From DASYQD01 sp036005845 (GTDB taxonomy: Bacteria; Acidobacteriota; Thermoanaerobaculia; Multivoradales; JAIOJS01), in the NCBI GenBank assembly GCA_036005845.1, contig DASYQD010000018.1, positions 37,822 to 101,821 on the forward strand: a stretch of DNA of 64,000 nucleotides. The letters are read 5' to 3'. The position numbers and the translations under genes are program-made. This document shows positions 61,418-64,000 of the stretch, piece after piece; the stretch's first letter is position 1, and each line of letters starts with the position of its first letter. Below the pieces are notes generated by a model. That model ran no database searches. It saw nothing but the letters and a program-made list of their open reading frames with translations, and had not been told where the DNA came from.

Positions 61418-62427
61418 CGCAGTAACTCGGCGTAGGCGGCGGTGTGCCGCGCCAGCGGGTGACCCTGGTACCAGGCGTGGGCCGCATCGGCGATCTGCTG
61501 CCACTCGGCGCGCCTGCGCGTCCCGTCCCACAGCCGCTCGTGGCCGTCGTCGACTCCGGCGGCGTTGGAGGGGCGGCCGTTGGGCCACGCGCACACCGGC
61601 ACCATGCGATGCGCGGCATAGGCGGCGAACACCGTGGACTTGGCGACCAGGGCGGGAGGGTAGGAGAGGAAGCCGGCCACGCTGTCGGCGAGGAGGTCGC
61701 TGATCGCCTCGGCGGGCTGTTCGCCGAGGCGCCGGACCGGGATGCCGGCAAACGTCGCGGGTAGCGCGATCGCCGGTCCGGCATCGGCGATCTCCTCGAC
61801 CTCCAGGGCGGCGCAAGCGCGCTGCAGCTCGCGCCGCGCCGAGGTATAGGCCCGGGCGCGCAGCCCCGGGCTGCCGAAGACGACGAGGCGCCGCCGCCGC
61901 CGTCCGAGTGCTGCCGGCGCCGGCGGCTCGCCGACGGTGGAGAAGACCGGCAAAGTTACCACCTCGCCGTCGTTCCACTGCCGCAGCAAGTCACGGTAGA
62001 GCTCGAGGCTGGTCACGGCGTGGTCGCTCAGCCGCCGCAGCCTCGCGGCGAGACGGCGCTGCACGGGCGACAGCCAGAACGAGCTCTGCCACGGACGGCC
62101 GGTGGCATAGACCTCGTGAAAGACGGTGACCAGGCGCGCGTTCGGCCGCTGCTGCCGCCAATGTTCGAGCGCGGCCAGCAGCCAGCGCGGGCAACCGCGG
62201 CGGTCGTAGCCGTAGTTCGAATAGTGCAGCAACACCGGTGCGCCGTCGCCGCTGGCGAGCTCGCGATGGAGGCGTTCGGCGGCGTCGGCGCCGTCGTGTC
62301 GCGGCGCGACGAACCTCGTGCGTAGCGCCGCTTGCTCCTCGAGTGCGCGCGCCAGCGTGCGGGCGTGGCTGGCCACGCCGCCGTATGGCTCGAGCCCGGG
62401 CACGATCTGGATGAGCGTGCCGCTCAT
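61414..62427 (-). CDS. divergent GT4-like glycosyltransferase
   Basis: A 337-residue protein from ATG 62427 in an ATGA overlap. The N-terminal half is GT-B-like: TLIQIVPGLEPYGGVASHAR, VLLHYSNYGYDRRGCPRWLL, LVTVFHEVYATGRPWQSSFW. The C-terminal half is divergent, with LVVFGSPGLRARAYTSARRE, SDLLADSVAGFLSYPPALVA and KSTVFAAYAAHRMVPVCAWP but no E-x7-E donor motif, so it may be inactive or use a different donor mode. Confidence 0.75.
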   Translation of the reverse strand: MSGTLIQIVPGLEPYGGVASHARTLARALEEQAALRTRFVAPRHDGADAAERLHRELASGDGAPVLLHYSNYGYDRRGCPRWLLAALEHWRQQRPNARLVTVFHEVYATGRPWQSSFWLSPVQRRLAARLRRLSDHAVTSLELYRDLLRQWNDGEVVTLPVFSTVGEPPAPAALGRRRRRLVVFGSPGLRARAYTSARRELQRACAALEVEEIADAGPAIALPATFAGIPVRRLGEQPAEAISDLLADSVAGFLSYPPALVAKSTVFAAYAAHRMVPVCAWPNGRPSNAAGVDDGHERLWDGTRRRAEWQQIADAAHAWYQGHPLARHTAAYAELLR

Positions 62428-63539
62428 CGCGTCGGCGCCCACGCTGTAGCGACCGGCGGTGCGTCCGCTCCGCGGCGATAGGCGTCGAGGCAGCGCTCCG
62501 CGGCGCGCTCCCAGGTCAGCGACCTTGCCCGGGCGAGGGCACCGGCGTGCAGGCGGCGCCACAGCGCCTCGTCATCGCGCAGGCGCGCGATCGCTGCGGC
62601 GATCGCCGCCTCGTCGCCGGGCGGCACCAGCAATCCGCTGCGATCGTTCTCGACGATCTCCGGCAGTGAGGCCGCCGCGCTCGCCACCACCGGGCAGCCG
62701 CAGGCCATCGCCTCGACGACGGCGAGGCCGAAGAGCTCGTGCGCGCGCGCCGAGCCCGCCGCGTCCACCGGCGTCGGGTGGACCAGCGCCATGGCGCGCT
62801 GCAGCAGTGCCACCACCTGCTCGTCGGCGAGCCCGTGGTGGAAACGGACGTCTTTGCCGCCGGCCGCCAGCTCCTGAAGACGCGCCAGGTAGGCGGCGTC
62901 GAGCGCCGGCCCGACCACGTGCAGGGTCGTGTCTGGCGGCAGCCCGGCGATCAGGTGATGGACGCCCTTGTGCGGCAGGATGCGGCCGAGGAAGACGACC
63001 GAGCCGTCGTGCGCCGGCGCCGGCCGCGGCGCGAAGCGCGCGAGGTCGACGCCGCCGTGGATCACGGCGAAGCGGCCATTCCTGCCCGGCAGCTCCCGCG
63101 CCGCGTAGGCGGAGATCGGCAGGTGCGCCGTGACCCAGCGCGACTGGTCGATCTGATAGCCGGGCGTCCAGCCGCCGCCGCCGAGGTCGGAGACGAACAC
63201 GCGGCTGCGCTGCAACCAGCCCTGCAGCGCCGCCATGAAGGTGGGAAGCACGAAGTACTGATGGCAATGGATGACGTCGGCACCGCGCAGCTCCGACAAC
63301 AGGCGCGGCGAGAAAGGCGTCATCCGGTCGCGCGTCCAGCTGCGCAGCACGACGCGCTCGAGGCGGGGCAGCGGACGCTCGCGAACCGCACGGCTGCCGA
63401 AGCTCACCAGCTTGACCGTATCGACGTCGTCGCGCCGCGCCATCGCACGCGCCAGCTCCTCGACGAACCGCTCGCCGCCGCCGACGGCAGAACCGGGGCC
63501 GAGACAGGTCGGCGTCACGTGGATGATGCGCAAGCTCAC
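62424..63539 (-). CDS. GT4 glycosyltransferase
   Basis: A 371-residue protein from a GTG coupled by GTGA. It has IIHVTPTCLGPGSAVGGGER and FVEELARAMARRDDVDTVKL, VIHCHQYFVLPTFMAALQGW, GGGGWTPGYQIDQSRWVTAH, VVFLGRILPHKGVHHLIAGL, LHVVGPALDAAYLARLQELA and ARAHELFGLAVVEAMACGCP followed by VVASAAASLPEIV. The donor motif is E-L-F-G-L-A-V-V-E. Confidence 0.9.
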   Translation of the reverse strand: MSLRIIHVTPTCLGPGSAVGGGERFVEELARAMARRDDVDTVKLVSFGSRAVRERPLPRLERVVLRSWTRDRMTPFSPRLLSELRGADVIHCHQYFVLPTFMAALQGWLQRSRVFVSDLGGGGWTPGYQIDQSRWVTAHLPISAYAARELPGRNGRFAVIHGGVDLARFAPRPAPAHDGSVVFLGRILPHKGVHHLIAGLPPDTTLHVVGPALDAAYLARLQELAAGGKDVRFHHGLADEQVVALLQRAMALVHPTPVDAAGSARAHELFGLAVVEAMACGCPVVASAAASLPEIVENDRSGLLVPPGDEAAIAAAIARLRDDEALWRRLHAGALARARSLTWERAAERCLDAYRRGADAPPVATAWAPTR

Positions 63540-64000
63540 GCCGGCTCCTTGACGGCGCGCAGCTTGAAGATCAGGAACCAGGCGGGGAAGAGCCAGGCGA
63601 AGCGGTTCTCGTAAAGCCGCGGCTTGCGGTTGGCGAGCCGCTCGACGACTCGCGTCAGGGCACCGGAAGAAAAGACCAAAGTGCGCTCGACGATCTCGAA
63701 GCGCGCCGAGCTGTAGAAGCTCCATTGGTGGCCGTCGGTGAAGTAATCGAAGGAGAAGTAGCCCAAGTGGTGGCGGTGGGTGGGGTCGGTGTACGAATTG
63801 GCGCTCGAGAAGTGCGGTGTCGTGATCTCCAGGATGCCGCCCGGGCGAAGCAAAGCGTGCGACTCCTCGACGAACTGCTGCACGTCCGCCAGGTGCTCGA
63901 CCACGTCGTTGGCGTAGATGTAGTCGAAGTGGCCGCGCGGCAGCGGGTAGGGGTGCCGGTCGAGGTCCCAGCGCAGGTCGGGATCGCCGCGCAGGTCGAC
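63536..64000 (-). CDS. class I methyltransferase, cut by the window edge
   Basis: The frame is open to base 64000, so the N-terminal SAM motif I is mostly outside the window. The visible 154 residues begin VDLRGDPDLRWDLDRHPYPL and include YIYANDVVEHLADVQQFVEE, LLRPGGILEITTPHFSSANS, THRHHLGYFSFDYF and a C-terminal FPAWFLIFKLRAV. This is the usual late part of small glycan-cluster methyltransferases. It is upstream of, and coupled by GTGA to, the first complete GT4 gene. Confidence 0.8.
   Translation of the reverse strand, partial: VDLRGDPDLRWDLDRHPYPLPRGHFDYIYANDVVEHLADVQQFVEESHALLRPGGILEITTPHFSSANSYTDPTHRHHLGYFSFDYFTDGHQWSFYSSARFEIVERTLVFSSGALTRVVERLANRKPRLYENRFAWLFPAWFLIFKLRAVKEPA

Overview
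The window comes from a very GC-rich Gram-negative bacterium. Type IV pilus genes (pilT, pilC, pilS, pilR), a PilZ protein, a CIRCE-controlled groESL operon and a large surface-polysaccharide cluster suggest a free-living lineage near the former Deltaproteobacteria (Myxococcota, Desulfobacterota or Binatota-like). That placement is inference; the window has no rRNA or tRNA to fix it.

Layout. (1) 1-4860 is an accessory region. It holds a tight minus-strand operon of three unrecognised genes (winged-helix/zinc-ribbon-like adaptor, small two-TM protein, 285-aa partner), a divergent pair (unknown protein plus XRE-ImmA/IrrE regulator), a decayed dihydrofolate-reductase-family fragment and a VapBC pair. 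(2) 4872-13088 holds SCO1, DUF420, DUF2127 and XdhC genes, then membrane and sugar-related genes (YfhO-like, integral membrane protein, methyltransferase). (3) 13129-18676 is pilT-pilC-pilS-pilR on the minus strand. (4) 18859-22060 holds a c-type cytochrome, an ABC exporter and a YfiT/DinB-like protein. (5) 22225-26702 is a second accessory island, visibly less GC-rich. It has two different RelA/SpoT-type nucleotide synthetases, a two-TM protein with a PLD-like cytoplasmic domain, and a decayed peroxiredoxin gene whose active-site block is gone. (6) 26774-38583 is a mixed housekeeping stretch: VOC protein, MsrA, glycosyltransferases, RRM protein, PAP2 phosphatase, ArnT-like transferase, Fpg/Nei glycosylase, PilZ. 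(7) 38600-40823 is the groESL operon with promoter, CIRCE element and terminator. (8) 41082-64000 is a minus-strand polysaccharide cluster that runs off the right edge: WecA-like priming transferase, many GT4/GT9/GT2 transferases, FkbM methyltransferases, acyltransferase, carbamoyltransferase, SGNH hydrolase, O-antigen polymerase/ligase-like protein and an NDP-sugar epimerase. Most adjacent genes overlap by exactly four bases (GTGA or ATGA).

The most interesting parts are the RelA/SpoT plus membrane-protein module at 22.2-25.7 kb, which looks like a nucleotide-signal conflict (anti-phage or toxin) system; the unrecognised three-gene operon at 0.1-1.55 kb; and a recurring promoter layout in which a TANNNT -10-like hexamer lies only 6-9 nt upstream of the start codon with no Shine-Dalgarno sequence, which implies many leaderless mRNAs.
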